Translations under genes and position numbers: made by a program
The notes under the pieces: model-generated
The model's input: only the letters and a program-made list of their open reading frames with translations
Database searches by the model: none
Told to the model about the DNA's origin: nothing
NCBI GenBank assembly: GCA_902560625.1
Contig: CACEMD010000008.1
Span: 1 to 35,692, forward strand
DNA from: an uncultured Pelagibacteraceae bacterium
Lineage (GTDB): Bacteria; Pseudomonadota; Alphaproteobacteria; Pelagibacterales; Pelagibacteraceae
DNA: 35,692 nucleotides
Reading direction: 5' to 3'
Shown: positions 35,569-35,692 of the stretch, piece by piece
Layout of the letters: every line of letters begins with the position of its first letter
How positions within the stretch are numbered: the stretch's first letter is position 1

Positions 35569-35688
35569 TTATTTTCTTTTTTTTGATTTAAGTCCTAACT
35601 TATCGCTATGACGTAAACGGAGTACTACAATTGCACCAGCTATTAAAAGAATTGCAACCGCTTCATAAACTAATCCTGTAGGATCCAT
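35569..35688 (-). CDS. Small membrane protein of 39 residues (or C-terminus of a longer one)
   Basis: The frame starts at ATG 35688 and encodes MDPTGLVYEAVAILLIAGAI followed by VVLRLRHSDKLGLKSKKRK. It is one hydrophobic helix with a basic tail, giving an in-to-out orientation with the tail in the cytoplasm. The frame is still open at the window edge (one GAA codon upstream), so it may be the end of a larger protein. It lies 10 bp before the cupredoxin gene and could serve the same copper process. I do not recognise the family. Confidence 0.5.
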   Translation of the reverse strand: MDPTGLVYEAVAILLIAGAIVVLRLRHSDKLGLKSKKRK

Positions 35689-35692
35689 TTCT

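Noticed and set aside
1..35692. Search for CRISPR arrays, insertion sequences, integrases and rRNA
   Set aside because: No regularly spaced repeats, transposase or recombinase motifs or rRNA segments were seen by eye. The only repeat array is the short one near tig.

Overview
The window is about 35.7 kb of very AT-rich, gene-dense bacterial DNA. Spacers are mostly under 60 bp, stops and starts overlap often (TAATG, ATGA), and codon use is strongly A/T-biased. Protein content is alphaproteobacterial: a NuoA-B-C-D-E order with separate C and D, a tig-clpP-clpX-lon block, and many high-affinity uptake systems beside methylated-amine and osmolyte catabolism. Together these point to a streamlined marine SAR11 (Pelagibacterales) genome. 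This is inferred from gene content and composition, as no rRNA is present.

Layout. Positions 1-2855 (minus) hold the start of the complex I operon, nuoA-nuoB-nuoC-nuoD-nuoE, with nuoE running off the edge. Positions 3069-3181 (minus) hold an abnormal tRNA locus, in which the 5' half of a tRNA-Val(UAC) is joined directly to a tRNA-Asp(GUC) lacking its first bases. Position 3307 begins a TPR/O-GlcNAc-transferase-like protein. Positions 5176-11231 (minus) form a protein quality-control block: tRNA-Leu(UAG), trigger factor, ClpP, ClpX and Lon. Positions 11314-12398 (plus) hold three overlapping small genes: a DUF1289 protein, a 56-aa membrane protein and a family-5 uracil-DNA glycosylase. A DUF3047 lipoprotein-like or periplasmic protein follows on the minus strand.

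Positions 13107-18445 (minus) form a TRAP transporter operon (dctP, hairpin, dctQ, dctM) continuing into an NCS1 permease and a short-chain dehydrogenase. It is divergent from 18587-23533 (plus), which encodes a GMC oxidoreductase, TerC, a second short-chain dehydrogenase, an M23 peptidase-like protein and a DoeA-like M24 hydrolase. Positions 23537-29192 (minus) hold a tail-anchored small protein and then a tight four-gene operon: class III aminotransferase, alanine dehydrogenase, SET-domain protein and a dimethylglycine/sarcosine-dehydrogenase-like flavoprotein with a GcvT domain. It is divergent from 29388-33140 (plus), a taurine/sulfonate-type ABC transporter whose permease has an unusual N-terminal extension of about 440 residues. 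The right end has a GT17 glycosyltransferase, an Ldh_2-family dehydrogenase, a periplasmic cupredoxin and the edge of a small membrane protein.

How the parts fit. The divergent ABC transporter and aminotransferase/Ald/demethylase operon look like one uptake-plus-catabolism module for an amino-sulfonate or N-methylated amino compound: transamination onto pyruvate, alanine recycled by Ald, methyl groups passed to folate. Both transport operons carry a strong hairpin-plus-T-tract just after the binding-protein gene, which would keep that protein in excess over the membrane subunits. I saw no transcription-factor gene, CRISPR array, insertion sequence or integrase in the window.
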